From Pseudofabraea citricarpa (Eukaryota; Ascomycota; Leotiomycetes; Helotiales; Dermateaceae), in contig JAPWGK010000006.1 in assembly GCA_029641185.1 (NCBI GenBank), positions 744,001 through 808,000 of the forward strand: 64,000 nucleotides of DNA, in the 5' to 3' direction. This document shows, one piece after another, positions 23,661 to 35,296 of the stretch. Position numbers and translations under genes: made by a program. Under the pieces are notes generated by a model that was not told where the DNA came from, made no database searches, and was given only the letters and a program-made list of their open reading frames with translations. Numbering within the stretch: the stretch's first letter is position 1; each line of letters begins with the position of its first letter.

Positions 23661-25118
23661 ATGTCGCAAAATCGGCCGGCTGCCTTCTCGAGTCTGAGAA
23701 TGGGAGGTAAGATCCCCACCACGCCTTCTTTCCCCTCCACCGCACTGGCTAACGTCCCATCCGCAGAGGTTATTCGTGAGAAGGTTCAAGATGGTGTTAC
23801 AGGAGAGACCAGAGACATGCAGTACACTCAATGCAAGATTGTGGGCAATGGTTCCTTTGGTGTCGTCTTCCAGACAAAGCTCTCGCCCTCGGGCGAAGAT
23901 GCTGCCATCAAGCGCGTCTTGCAAGACAAACGATTCAAGGTGCGCCGTGATATCCCAGTGCCTATTATACATGACGGTGCTGACCACGAATAGAATCGAG
24001 AGTTGCAGATCATGCGCATTGTCCGCCATCCTAATATTGTTGAGTTGAAGGCTTTCTACTACTCCAACGGAGAACGTGTAAGAATTCCTTGCTGTCTGTG
24101 GTTTTTGGTGCGGGCTGACAAGATACTCACAGAAGGATGAAGTATACCTCAACCTGGTTCAGGAGTATGTTCCCGAGACGGTCTACCGTGCATCAAGATA
24201 TTTCAACAAGATGAAGACGACCATGCCAATCCTCGAGGTCAAGCTCTATATCTACCAACTCTTCCGCGCTCTTGCATACATCCACTCCCAAGGAATCTGC
24301 CATCGTGATATCAAGCCGCAGAATCTGCTCTTGGACCCGTCCAGTGGTATTTTGAAGCTCTGTGACTTCGGTAGTGCCAAGATCCTGGTTGAGAACGAGC
24401 CAAACGTGTCGTACATCTGCTCCCGTTATTATAGAGCTCCTGAATTGATCTTTGGTGCTACCAACTACACCACCAAAATTGGTGAGTTTTGACTGTACCC
24501 CGCTTGACAGAGTCTTGGCGCTAACGATTCTGTAGATGTTTGGTCAACCGGATGTGTCATGGCAGAATTGATGCTGGGACAGCCTCTATTCCCTGGCGAG
24601 TCTGGAATTGATCAGCTAGTTGAGATTATCAAGGTCCTCGGAACTCCAACTCGAGACCAGATTCGCACCATGAACCCAAATTACATGGAGCACAAATTCC
24701 CCCAGATCAAGCCCCACCCATTCAACAAGGTCTTCCGCAAGGCTGACAGCAATGCTATTGACCTTATCTCGTGCTTGCTCGAATATACACCAACCGAACG
24801 TCTGTCTGCCATTGATGCCATGATTCACCCATTCTTTGATGAATTGAGAGAGCCAGGCACCAAACTTCCAGACTCGCGTCACCCTAACGGCCAAATCAAG
24901 GATCTTCCTGTGCTATTTGACTTCACTCGACATGGTATGTGGATATACGAAGTCTTCCTGAAATGACTACTAATTTGCCTTTAGAACTCTCAATCGCCCC
25001 GCAGCTCAACCACCGGCTGGTACCGCAACACGTTCGAGCTTCTCTCGCGGCGCAAGGTCTCGACATTGACAATTTTACGCCGATGAAGAAGGAAGATATG
25101 ATGGCACGCCTGGATTGA
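23661..25118 (+). CDS. Glycogen synthase kinase-3 homologue
   Basis: This is a Ser/Thr protein kinase of the GSK-3/Shaggy family, active in morphogenesis and in stress and nutrient signalling. Six exons (23661-23706, 23767-23939, 23994-24077, 24133-24481, 24536-24934, 24985-25118) sum to 1185 nt, 394 residues. The glycine loop is GNGSFG (residues 42-47), the ATP lysine is in AAIKRV, the catalytic loop is HRDIKPQN and the metal-binding motif is DFGSA. The activation segment [13 protein letters not shown] keeps the Tyr that is autophosphorylated in the family and the CSRYYRAPE signature. The C-terminus after the kinase domain is short ([16 protein letters not shown]). Yeast counterparts are Rim11, Mck1 and Mrk1, so I give no symbol. 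The region upstream is unusually long and repeat-rich. Confidence 0.95.
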
Positions 25119-26224
25119 GGGGTGGGAGAACATATGACTGACGAATAAATGCTTTCATGTCGCTCGACGAGTGACTCTGCTAGGGGTTCATGTTTTTTGA
25201 GCTTCTCGCGCGCCGGCTGCCACAGCAAACACGAATCTGCATGTGTCACCCCGGAACAATTGCAGATGAGGAACGAATTGTGGGAGTACGGATAAATATG
25301 GTAGAATCACGGGGATCTATGATGGTATGAGTTATCGATTTGCAAGAATACCCATGGGGAATTCGTTGAAGAGCATGGGTTTTGCTTCAACAGAATTTCT
25401 TGGCCCTTGCGAGCGGCTGTCTTCCAACATGACTCGGTCGGCATACCAAAGGTCATGGATCTCGATGGGCTTTTTTATTTCTTCTTCGACTATCCTCGTT
25501 CTTAGACTTCTTTTTTTTCTTGCATGGAAGGCCTTGCTTCTATTTTTTCATGTCCGACTATTGGCTCTTTTTCGAAAGCGAACAGACTGGGTGGCCGGAC
25601 CTCTTCTTTTCCTCTGTTCTACATCCCAAAGATTCAGGCGTATTACATTTGCTGCGACACGCTTGTGTTCAACGATTGCATGGAATGGGTCTAATATTCC
25701 ACGATGGGGTGGATCAATTCGAATTGCCAGGGCTGGCACGGTCAAAAGATTCCTTTTCCTTTTTATGTGGTCAATATGTGCCATTAGTGGCTATCAAAAG
25801 GGGCGCGGCTCACTGGCTGTTTGCAGAGATCATGAGATCAAACAAAGACTTTTCATACTCTACTCCAAATGCACATTCCACTCTATACTTTTGACCAAAT
25901 ATATGTAGATGGCTCAAGGTGAAAATCGGTGATCTAGATGCAGCCTCTCGATCCTCTCAATCGTGACGTGATATTATGACGATATTCAAAATCTTGAGTA
26001 TTGAAGTACCATATTCTGCACAGAAGCTTTCATGTTCCAACGGATCTACGTGCCCTCGGATCTTAGTGCATGCTCGAGGTTCCGTTCTGGACAAAGCAGT
26101 ACTTGAGGCCTTGAATCCGAGGCAACAACACATCCGTCTCATCGTCAGGCTCATTCGTTTACCTACTTTATTTCTGAACTCTTGACCTAAACACCAACGC
26201 ATTTGCCAACATATCTTGGAACCT
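25119..26224. other. Intergenic region, GSK-3 / CBP80
   Basis: This 1.1 kb stretch holds the GSK-3 3' end and the CBP80 promoter. On the minus strand from about 25782 to 25332, one frame stays open over about 150 codons except for a single TGA. The plus-strand frame across the same bases (25327-25908) is hydrophobic and looks like its antisense shadow. I could not identify either product. Confidence 0.35.
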
Positions 26225-28829
26225 ATGGCAGACTACGATCAGAGACCACGGGGAGGCCGCGGAGGCTACAATAATCGCAAGAGACGTTACAGAGGTATAA
26301 CACCATCCTAGCGACTACTATCGACAGTGTGCGGCTGCAAGAATACAAGGCTGACATGTCAACAGATGAGGACGATTATGACCGTCGCCCCCAACGCCGC
26401 CGCTACGAAGAGCCATTATCCTCCAAAGTGCGAAAGCAATTACTCGCGATTGCTGAATCTCCCCTCAAGCGCGTTGAAGACGAGGTTTTTTCGATTGCTA
26501 AAGCTGTCGCGGAAAACTACGAGGATGCCGAACTACGAAAGAGCTTTGAGGAATTGGCCTTGCAACTGGTCGTCGAGCAGCCATTTAAGATTCCATTTGT
26601 GGCTGCAGTTGTCTTAGTTCTCAATGGACTGAAGAGTGAAGTTGTGGAGGCAATCATTGGACGCGCTGTGGTAGAGATGGAACGAGCTATCAAGGAGGGG
26701 GAATGGAGAGAGGTCAAGCTTTTGATGAAGTTCTTGGGTGGCTTGCAAGGTATCCTTGAGGGCGATGGAATATTTCCTGTGCTTCAAGACCTTTTAACCA
26801 AGGCCGTGGAACTTCAAACCTACAACAGTGAAGATGTACGTTTCGCCCATAATTCATGTAAAGCTGGTGGGGAATTTTGCTAACGTGCTCTCTGTAGACC
26901 TTAGGCCCGGAGCTTGTCAAAATTATCCTCTTCACGATACCATACATTATGGCTTCTTCGGCCACGGACGCGAACGAGAAAGCATCCAGCATGATTGAAA
27001 ACACGGATATCATCGCGAGCGAACCACATGTGCTGCAAGCCTTGGTAGACCCCTACCCCGGAAATGGAAAGGAGGATGCCACTGCCCCAACAAGTGTACT
27101 GCAGTTATTGCAGAAGCAGCTTACAGCAGAGGCGACGAATGGATGGGAGCTTGCTTGCTTACCGAGACCCTGGAAAATGCTCCTTGAAGCAGATCAAAGT
27201 GATCCGATGGCAAATGCCCCAAAACAGACTCTTCCAACAATCAATGTCCCAGAAAATTTGAATCCTGGCCCCCGAGCCTTATTCCCCGAGCTTTATTTCT
27301 CGGTCTACGCCAACCAGGATGTGGAGACGGTTCCATCAACGAATGACATTGCATCGTGCTTGTTGAGAGATGCTTTGGTCGACACCATCAATATTCTTGA
27401 CTATAACAGAAATGCTACAGCGAAGTTTCTCATCGATATCGATTGCTACTTCTCACATGGCACCTTCGTCAAACGAGCTACCCCTTTTGATCGATTACGC
27501 GATATAGACGGGGACAGGTCTACCTGGAAGCCAGAAGATGTTGCTGTTGACGCAGTATTCTCCCAGCTTTTCCAACTCCCATCCCCTGAGCATAAGCTAG
27601 TCTACTATCACTCGGTTCTTACTGAAGCCTGTAAGATTGCTCCTGCTGCTATTGCCCCCAGTCTTGGACGTGCAATTCGGTACTTGTATCGCGGCGTGGA
27701 TTCTATGGACATGGAGTTGAGTTACCGCTTCATGGACTGGTTTGCCCACCATCTCAGTAATTTTGGGTTCACTTGGAAATGGACTGAATGGATCGACGAT
27801 GTTGAACTTCCATCCTTGGACCCAAAGAAGGCTTTTATTCAAGGAGCTCTTGATAAAGAGATTCGGTTAAGTTTTGCTCAAAGAATCAAGGGCACACTTC
27901 CTGCGCCATACCAAGCGTTAATTACAGGAGAGAAAGAGAAAGACACCCCAGATTTTAAATACAATGATGAAGGTAAGTCAAGCTAACAGTGAAACCCGAT
28001 TATGTAACTGACATTTAAAGGTACACCATTTTCTAGCGATGGTGTTGAGCTCATGACTTTGTTGCGCAAAAAGTCACCTGAAGAAGCGATCGAGCCGATC
28101 ATTGCACGCATTCATACCGCAGCACTAGACCTCAATCTGCCACAGCCAGCACTTTTTTATTCCACTGATGCCTACGTAACATCTATATGTTTCATTGGTT
28201 CAAAATCGCTCTCTCATGTACTCTCCTGTATCGAGCGATGCAAGGATCGCCTGCTTGCTTCTTCCGAAGCTCGGGGTCAAATTATAGAATCCGTGATGAG
28301 CTACTGGAAACATCAACCAGGAATCGGTGTCAATATCGTTGACAAGCTCCTCAACTATACTATTCTTAGCCCTGGAAGTGTTGTAGAATGGGCACTTGGT
28401 AAAACCGGTAGCAATCTCAGCGAGAGCGCCATCTTTGAGATGATTGCCGCTACCGTTGGAAAGGTTACAGGTCGTGTTCGACAAGTTGTCACATCCTGTT
28501 TTGCACCTGGTCTTCCTGCAGAGCAAAAGGAAGTACTGCAGGAGACAGCGGACAGAGAAAGAAAGGGAATGAAGGAGCTCTTTGAACTGATGGAAGACAA
28601 GCTGACAGGCTGGGCAAGTGGGTCTAAGGATCAGATGTTAGATGGACAAGGTGTGACAGATGAGGAGAGCAGAATGGTTAAGCAATGGGGCGAGAGGTGG
28701 TTGAGAGTTTTCCGCAGAAAGGGGGCCGTCGAGGAGGCATGGTATATTGAGCAGGCCAAGGTTGTGCCAGTTGAGGCTGAGGCAGATGCTATGAAAGTCG
28801 ACGAGGATCCGACACTTGCTATCGAGTGA
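26225..28829 (+). CDS. CBC1: Nuclear cap-binding complex large subunit (CBP80)
   Basis: CBP80 binds the 20-kDa subunit and the m7G cap of new RNA polymerase II transcripts, helping splicing, export and decay control. Four exons (26225-26294, 26366-26835, 26898-27972, 28021-28829) sum to 2424 nt, 807 residues. The N-terminus is Arg/Gly-rich (QRPRGGRGGYNNRKRR), a likely nuclear signal. The MIF4G-like helical domains follow: KVRKQLLAIAESPLKRVEDE with EQPFKIPFVAAVVLVLN, then LFPELYFSVYANQDVETVP, YFSHGTFVKRATPFDRLRD and MDWFAHHLSNFGFTWKW, all strongly conserved in the family. The third intron splits a Gly codon. The gene is tail to tail with the splicing factor gene HSH49. Confidence 0.93.
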
Positions 28830-29409
28830 TCTGGGCTCCGTCTGTGGTCGACCGATACAGAGACCTTCTGCGGAAGAGCCGCCCTGTAAGCATGTATAAA
28901 AATGGAAAGGGTATGGGCAAAATGGGAACAATGTGTATTACTACGAAACGCTAGTGTGGCCAACTACGTTTTCAGCCCCCCCAGGTATTCTGCTTTTGAT
29001 ATAAAATTGTAAGATGTTGAGAACGAATTACTGTTTTTTTAATTTTATAATTGCAAGTGAACTATTCAATGTAGTCCTCTTGGCTGCTGTACATTGATGT
29101 ATCTGATATTGCTTCCTCTGCTACTATACAAGGTATCCAGGATGCTTCTCTGATCCTCGAAGGATCCTCCACCCCGTCGTAGCTTTCCACTTCTGTTTTC
29201 GACTGCAATGCTGAAATACAATTCCCAAGTTCTCAGTTCGCGCCCTGACTTTCGAAATAGCAATACTGTCCTCTTTTTTTCAGACGCCTTCGAACGCCTT
29301 GACTAATTCCATTCCAGAGAGCTTAAAGATCTCTGCACCTTCCTGTGAGACCTTTCACGGCGATACTGCAATAAAGTAATTCTTTTTTGATAGATGCTAA
29401 TTATGGATT
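28830..29409. other. Convergent intergenic region, CBP80 / HSH49
   Basis: This 580 bp stretch holds the 3' ends of two convergent RNA-processing genes. It is AT-rich in the middle (29030-29060). No gene seen. Confidence 0.5.
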
Positions 29410-30565
29410 TCATCTCCGGTAACCTGGAGGCCCTTGTTGAGGGACAAAGCCAGGTGGTGGCATCTGGTTAAATCCTGGAGGCATTCCGGGAGGAGCCCCA
29501 CCAGGTGGCCCAAACCCTTGTGGCATTTGCACATTTTGGAAACCTGGTGGGGGAGCAAATCCAGGAGGGTGGAAGTCCTGCGGTCCTCCGTAACCGGCTT
29601 GAGATGGGGGAGGGCGTTGAGGAAGTCCAGATGGGGGAGGAGGTAATGGAGCATTCTGTCTCTGTGGTGGCGGAGGTACAGAATTGTAGTTTCCACTGGG
29701 GCGTCCGAACCCTGGTGGCGGGACTTGTTGAGGGGCTCCTAGGTGAGGGGAGTCCATCATGGCCGAGGGTGCCTGAGGGATGTTGCCATTCATCATCAGT
29801 TGCGGTGGCATCTGTTGCATATCCGGCATGACGTTGTGCTTCTTTGCCTGCGAGGCCAGCATTCGCTCTGCTTCATCTCCATGTCGCTCTCCCTTGCCGT
29901 CCTTCTTGTAGGCATACTGCACCGAGATGTCTTTGTTCATGAGGTATTGCCCATTCATGTTCGCGATCGCGTCATCAGAAGCTTCAAAGTTCGAGTACGA
30001 CACAAATCCGTAGCCCTTGCTGTTGTTCATCTCGTCGCGAGCAATCTTGGGTGGTGATAGAAGCGATCCAAAACGTGAGAAGGTGTCGTACAACGTCTGC
30101 TCATCCACCATCGCATCCAAGTTTCCAATGAATAGCTCGGCGCCAACCTCGACCGTCTTGACCTTATCTGCAGATGCCTAGAGAATATGGATCAGTACAT
30201 ATGTCCAAAGATAGAGCAGAGGAACTTGAAACATACCTTGTTCACTCGAATGGGCTTTCCATATAGTCGCACTTGGTTCATGATGCGCGCCGCATACTCA
30301 GCATCCTCCTCGCTGATAAACTCGACGAACCCATATCCCTGATGCGTCTGCGTGACTCGGTCCTTGGGAAGATGCACATTGACTATGCGACCAGCCTGGA
30401 GCATGAGCTCCCAGATCAGGCTGTCCGTAACTCGCTCATCTATGTTGCCAATATAGACCGTCGCCTCCTTGTCCTGCTCCCTGTACCACCATTCTTGATT
30501 AGCCAGATTTTTCTTGACGTGCCAAGGGCGGGGAGTAATACGTACCAATGCCTGGCTCCTGACAT
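29410..30565 (-). CDS. HSH49: SF3b subunit 4 (SF3b49/Hsh49), two RRMs
   Basis: This U2 snRNP protein belongs to SF3b and helps recognise the branch site in pre-mRNA. Three exons (30546-30565, 30237-30480, 29410-30177) sum to 1032 nt, 343 residues. The first coding exon has only 20 nt and yields MSGARHW; splicing then gives [19 protein letters not shown], the expected family start. RRM1 has RNP2 VYIGNI and RNP1 GYGFVEF. RRM2 has LFIGNLD and KGYGFVSY. The remaining 150 residues or so are Pro/Gly/Met-rich, as in metazoan SF3B4. A longer frame reading through the first intron lacks an ATG in place and does not match the family. It is divergent from TOM7. Confidence 0.93.
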
Positions 30566-31068
30566 CTTGTTCAAAGCTGTGCGGGTCCTGCTGAGTGCGT
30601 AGTTGAGAAAGTCGCGAGTTTTCCAAATGGTCTATCAAATTTGGGAGCTTGACAGCCTTGCCTTAGCTTCGTTTTACCGCAGCCAGCTTAGTACCAAGAG
30701 ATTCAGAAAATATGCTGACTCCGTGACCAAATTTTTTGGCTAGTTCTGCGGATGATGGACTATCTTACGGTTAATACTATAATTTCGGATTTGTAGCATG
30801 TTAAAAAGTTCAATTTAGTTTTGAGCTGGAATTCTAATCACATTCATCGCTCTCTTTTTCCCTCCGTCGAGATTCGGAGATACCGCTAGTCCCGAATTAG
30901 ACGAGCTTTCTCTGAGGAGCTTGAACTTTTTTTGAGCGACAGCAAGGTCGACATTCTCATCCCATCACGAAACATCCTCCCAGCACATCGTAAGGCTCTC
31001 AACTCACTGACTGCGCCTCAAGAAGCATTGCTAACACTCTCCAGCTTCGTAAACATCCACCCGTCATT
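30566..31068. promoter_or_regulatory. Divergent promoter region, HSH49 / TOM7
   Basis: 503 bp separate the two start codons. The middle (30730-30850) is AT-rich. No specific motif can be named. Confidence 0.45.
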
Positions 31069-31440
31069 ATGCAACTTTCAGAAGAATCTAAGGTCCGTCG
31101 TCATCGAGGGCAGATATACATCATCTTATGCTCTGTTACTGATACCAGTTTAGGAGCGCATCGGAAAGGTCATTGATTTCTCCCGTGTTGCTATTCACTA
31201 GTAAGACCTCCGCCCCAATCTTCGACCGGAATCTCTGCTGACATCTCCCAGTGGCTACCTTCCTTTGATCATCTACCTTGGTAATACATTTCGCAGTACC
31301 GCTCTACTAGCATCATACTGATACTCCGTAGGATACACCCGCAGCGAGCCCCGCCCATCTTTCATCAGGTACGCAGCCCCCTTTACTTTGCTGAATCCTC
31401 CATTGACCCAGTAAACAGACTGTTCTCGCCACTCGCATGA
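31069..31440 (+). CDS. TOM7: Small TOM complex subunit Tom7
   Basis: Tom7 is a tiny tail-inserted subunit of the mitochondrial outer-membrane import complex that tunes TOM assembly. Five short exons (31069-31092, 31154-31200, 31252-31280, 31332-31368, 31419-31440; 24, 47, 29, 37 and 22 nt) sum to 159 nt, 52 residues. The translation begins MQLSEESK, continues with ERIGKVIDFSRVAIHYGYLP (one membrane segment follows) and ends with YTRSEPRPSFIR and LFSPLA. All blocks match the family. Every junction has GT..AG ends and keeps phase. No single exon shows an open frame long enough for routine ORF calling, so the gene is easily missed. Confidence 0.9.
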
Positions 31441-32020
31441 ACAAACCATCACCCATACACCTTGTCAGAAACCCGTACCTCGAGGACGAAGAAGGAATAG
31501 GTGCAGGTGCGAAGGCTCTTTACACACTATACGGAAATGAAATGTTGTAGCATAGGAGGGCGTTCTTTTGGGAGGCGTGAATCACAGGCGGAAAACTTTA
31601 GGGAGTCCTGTTCATGACCTGCTTCGAAATGTGTTGTAATAAAGATGTAATTGTATCGTAGCGCAAGGGATCACACACAATAAGAACTCACCACTTGCAA
31701 GCAATTAATTATTCTGTATATTCAGGGACCCAAGGAGATTGTTCAACTGGGAGCTGGTTTCTATTTTGGTACTACTGGCACCAGGTCCTCCAATGCATGT
31801 ACCAAACCTGACTTGAAAGGGTTGTTCTTCAAATCTCTTGGAATGGAATACATCCAATCTTAGATATGCCCAATAAAAAAAAGTTAGAATCAAAAATCTA
31901 TAAAATAATCCTATCGATTGTATTGCGCCATCATGATTATTCATCTGAAGAAATCTTGAAGTCTTATCTCGCCAACATCCTCCCTCACACATATATGATG
32001 AACCCAGGCCACGCTCACCG
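31441..32020. other. Intergenic region, TOM7 / mitochondrial carrier
   Basis: The 580 bp gap is AT-rich (notably 31860-31930) and contains no supported gene. It holds the TOM7 3' end and the carrier promoter. Confidence 0.45.
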
Positions 32021-33065
32021 ATGCCCGAAAATCATGGGCGCCTCTCCCCGTCGCTGGTTGAAACAGTTGCCGGTTTCTCAGCTGGCATTATATCTACAGT
32101 CGCCGTGCATCCACTCGACGTGATCAAGACGCGTCTGCAGAGTCAGCTACCCCTCCTACCTTGGTTCCTAGAAGCTCTCACTGACATGTGTTGCAGTCCA
32201 CCGCAGCATTTCGTCCGCTCCCATCAGCAGTCTCAGCGTACTACGCTCCCTGACTTCCAATGAGCGACCCATCCGAAGCCTGTACCGCGGCCTGACGCCG
32301 AACCTGATTGGCAATTCCTGGAGCTGGGCCATCTTCTTCTATTTCAAATCCATTGCCGAGACGCAGATTGGGACTCTCCAGAACCGGCCCAGGTTCTCGA
32401 GTCATAGCCACAAGCCCGGCCAGTACAGGCTTACGATGCCAGATCTCTTCCTGGCTTCAGGCATCGCGGGCCTGTTAACTTCCATCGGCACGGCTCCCAT
32501 CTGGGTTCTCAAGACGAGGATCCTATCCACAGATCGCGGTACCAAGGGCGCATATGAAGGGATGCTTCAGGGCGCGCGCGAGATCTGGAAGGGCGAGGGC
32601 ATTCGAGGGTTCTATCGAGGTCTAGGGGCTAGTTGTATTGGGGTCAGTCACGGAGCTGTACAGTTTGCGCTGTATGAGAGCATGAAGACTTCGTGGGCTA
32701 GCTATCTCTCCCGCACCGGCGGCTTCTCGTCAGAAACACCCAAGGGGCAGCATGGCGAGGAGAAACTGAGCAATACCGCGAACTCGGTCTTCAGTCTTTC
32801 CTCGAAGGTCATCGCCGGTGTCACGACGTATCCGTATCAGCCGATCCGCAGCCGTATGCAGATGCAGAATGCTGAGGAGAGGTTTGGCAAGGGTATGGGT
32901 GGTGTGATAGGCAAGATTTGGAGGGAGGATGGAGTGAAGGGCTTCTACAGAGGCGTGGGCACGAGTGTGCTCCGCGTCTTGCCTGCTACTTGGGTTACCT
33001 TCATGGCGTATGAGAATGTGAGGTTTTATTTACCTATCTGGCTCGGTGATGGGCAGGCAGGCTAG
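32021..33065 (+). CDS. FLX1: Mitochondrial carrier, FAD/folate type (Flx1-like)
   Basis: This is a solute carrier (SLC25) of the mitochondrial inner membrane. Two exons (32021-32141 and 32197-33065) sum to 990 nt, 329 residues. Three repeats are visible: PLDVIKTRLQ at the first, APIWVLKTRI at the second and YPYQPIRSRMQ at the third, each followed by a Gly-rich loop (SLYRGLTPNLIGNSW, FYRGLGASCIGVSHGA, FYRGVGTSVLRVLPATW). The Trp in the second signature and the uncharged third signature are marks of the FAD/folate/pyrimidine carrier branch, hence the Flx1 assignment. The intron splits an Ile codon; the choice of ATG at 32021 is supported by the short N-terminus usual for carriers. The substrate cannot be read from sequence alone. 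Confidence 0.85.
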
Positions 33066-34414
33066 AGGGGTCGCTGTTGTTTGTTGTACCAATAGCTAGG
33101 TCTGGAGACCTGATATTGTATCATAATAGATTTTCATGCTGCTTACATCTTTTATATCTGGACTGGGACATCTGTAATACTGTCATGGGCTTTGAATGCT
33201 TTTATCACATAGCGTTGAGAAGATGGTGAAATAAACAGAACCTCGAAGCTACCTGACACATAATGGTAGGTATATCACATAGCAAGAACCATTGCTTCTA
33301 TAACCAAGTTAATCAATGCCTCCCACAGCAATATGCCATGACACTGTTCGAGAGATGAGACGCTGGTTGAACCTTCACAGGAAATAAAGAAGAATGTGCA
33401 TTCTTGAAATTTACTTAGGACTTCAGGGCTAGCTACGATTGGAAGATAGGGGGCCTTTTTTTTCCAATTTCAATCACTACATGTAGTTCTACTCTCTTTC
33501 CTCATTCACCTAGAAAGCACATGTCATTCTGGCTGCGAGGTGGTAAGCTTTTTGTGGCAGTATAGAAGTTCAACGATTTCCCAAAATCTCATTGTTCTCT
33601 AACTGAAGAATAACAACCTCCAATCAATTACTCAAGCTGGGTCCTACACACTATCTACAGATAGCACAAGTTAATTGTCATTCACATGGCATCCATCTCC
33701 TTAACATGGAAGTTAAGCGAGGAGCTTGTCGAAGATAGAGTAAAGCCACATCACGATTCATCACGAAATATGATTTTCATTGCTCCATGTGACACACGAC
33801 TGAGTAGAAACATGTCATCTAAGGCCTAGAACGTATAATGTAAGGTTTCAATGTATAGAAGAGTAAGCGTGCATTGGAATAAGTTTATACCCGTTGCCTT
33901 TTTCGGTTTCCCAATCGAGTTCCAAGCTAAAGATTAGTGGAAGGAGCGATGAGAATGATCTAGTCTTTCGAGTCATGGATACACCCTTTCCTATGAGCAT
34001 ATTGAGAGAAGTAGTCATATTCCCTGTGCTTTTATGCATCTATGCCAGCATTTCGAAACTCGCAAGATCAATGAAATGATCAACGAGATCATAAATATGG
34101 TAGATTATTACCTGTATAGCTCCCGCCATTACTGCAGCCATTAGAAAATCCCATACTTCCCCGTGTACATATTTTAGACTACATTTCGGTGCATAAATTC
34201 CAAATCAAACAAGCTTCTAGAAAAACATTTAAAGTTCGGACCCTTGATTCGCGTAAAAAGATGGGATGATTTGCAGGGATGCACCTGATGTCGCGATAAC
34301 GATGCGTCATTGACTACTCCCAAAATTTTCCCTCATCTCACCACCTCACCTCTCCCCACCAATTCTACTCCCCAAACACTCTTTACAAGACATAGTAAGA
34401 AACTCCTGGAAACC
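33066..34414. other. AT-rich intergenic region, carrier / CAF16
   Basis: 1.35 kb with no supported gene. The flanks are the carrier 3' end and the CAF16 promoter; short open frames near 33.9-34.1 kb look random. Confidence 0.45.
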
Positions 34415-35296
34415 ATGTCGAACTCCCAATTCATCGATCAATCTTCAGCTCCAGGTATCGAAGTAACGAACCTCTCATACACCTTCCCCGACTCCTCGAC
34501 TGGATTATCTTCTATCATACTCTCCCTCCCACCCTCCTCGCGCACCCTCTTGATCGGTGCCAATGGTGCTGGTAAAACGACTCTCTTGCGTCTGTTGTCT
34601 GGCAAGCGTCTTGCGCCTTCAGGGACCATTTCAGTGGGAGGTTTAGATCCCTTCAAAGACGGACTAGAAGGTGTGACATACCTCGGCCTCGAATGGGTCC
34701 TGAACCCAATCGTACGAACCGATATCGGGGTACGAGAACTCCTCGCCAGCGTAGGCGGCGATGCATACCCCGATCGACGCGACGAATTGATCGATGTGCT
34801 CGACATTGATTTGGACTGGCGTATGCACGCCGTATCCGATGGCGAGCGTCGACGAGTCCAACTAGCCATGGGCTTGATCCGCCCCTGGAGAATCCTACTC
34901 CTGGACGAGATCACCGTGGACCTGGATTTGCTGAGCCGCAGCAACTTCCTAGGCTTCCTGAAGAAGGAAACCGAGAAGCGGAATTGTACTATCGTCTACG
35001 CGACGCACATCCTGGATAATCTCGCTGAGTGGCCTACGCATCTTGTGCATATGAGCCTGGGAAAGGTCAAGGAGTGGGGTGCCATTGAGGATTTTGATAT
35101 CCATGGCAAGAAGGAGTTCGATTCGGCTAATTCGAGATTGGGCATGTTGGTGCTCGCTTGGTTGAAGGATGACTTGAAGGAGAGAGGCCCTAGAAATACT
35201 GGAGGCGCCGTCAAGGTCGGTAGCGAGGGCAAGACCTATGCTGCCGGTGGAGTAGGTGGTTATGGGAGTGAGATTGCTAAGCCTCGGGCTACCTGA
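34415..35296 (+). CDS. CAF16: ABC ATPase Caf16 (soluble, Ccr4-Not associated)
   Basis: This is a single-domain ABC ATPase without membrane segments, 293 residues in one exon. In yeast, Caf16 associates with the Ccr4-Not complex and with RNA polymerase II Mediator. Walker A is GANGAGKTT, the ABC signature region is [15 protein letters not shown], Walker B is [13 protein letters not shown] and the switch His is in YATHIL. The Q-loop position reads LGLEW, with no Gln, as in yeast Caf16. Other Caf16-like marks are [18 protein letters not shown] and [10 protein letters not shown]. The tail is Gly-rich. The start at 34415 is the only ATG near the expected N-terminus. It is convergent with ELP2. Confidence 0.92.
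   Translation: MSNSQFIDQSSAPGIEVTNLSYTFPDSSTGLSSIILSLPPSSRTLLIGANGAGKTTLLRLLSGKRLAPSGTISVGGLDPFKDGLEGVTYLGLEWVLNPIVRTDIGVRELLASVGGDAYPDRRDELIDVLDIDLDWRMHAVSDGERRRVQLAMGLIRPWRILLLDEITVDLDLLSRSNFLGFLKKETEKRNCTIVYATHILDNLAEWPTHLVHMSLGKVKEWGAIEDFDIHGKKEFDSANSRLGMLVLAWLKDDLKERGPRNTGGAVKVGSEGKTYAAGGVGGYGSEIAKPRAT

Noticed and set aside
25327..25908. A 193-codon hydrophobic frame on the plus strand after GSK-3
   Set aside because: It has no family resemblance, uneven composition and no clear promoter, and it looks like the antisense of the minus-strand frame.
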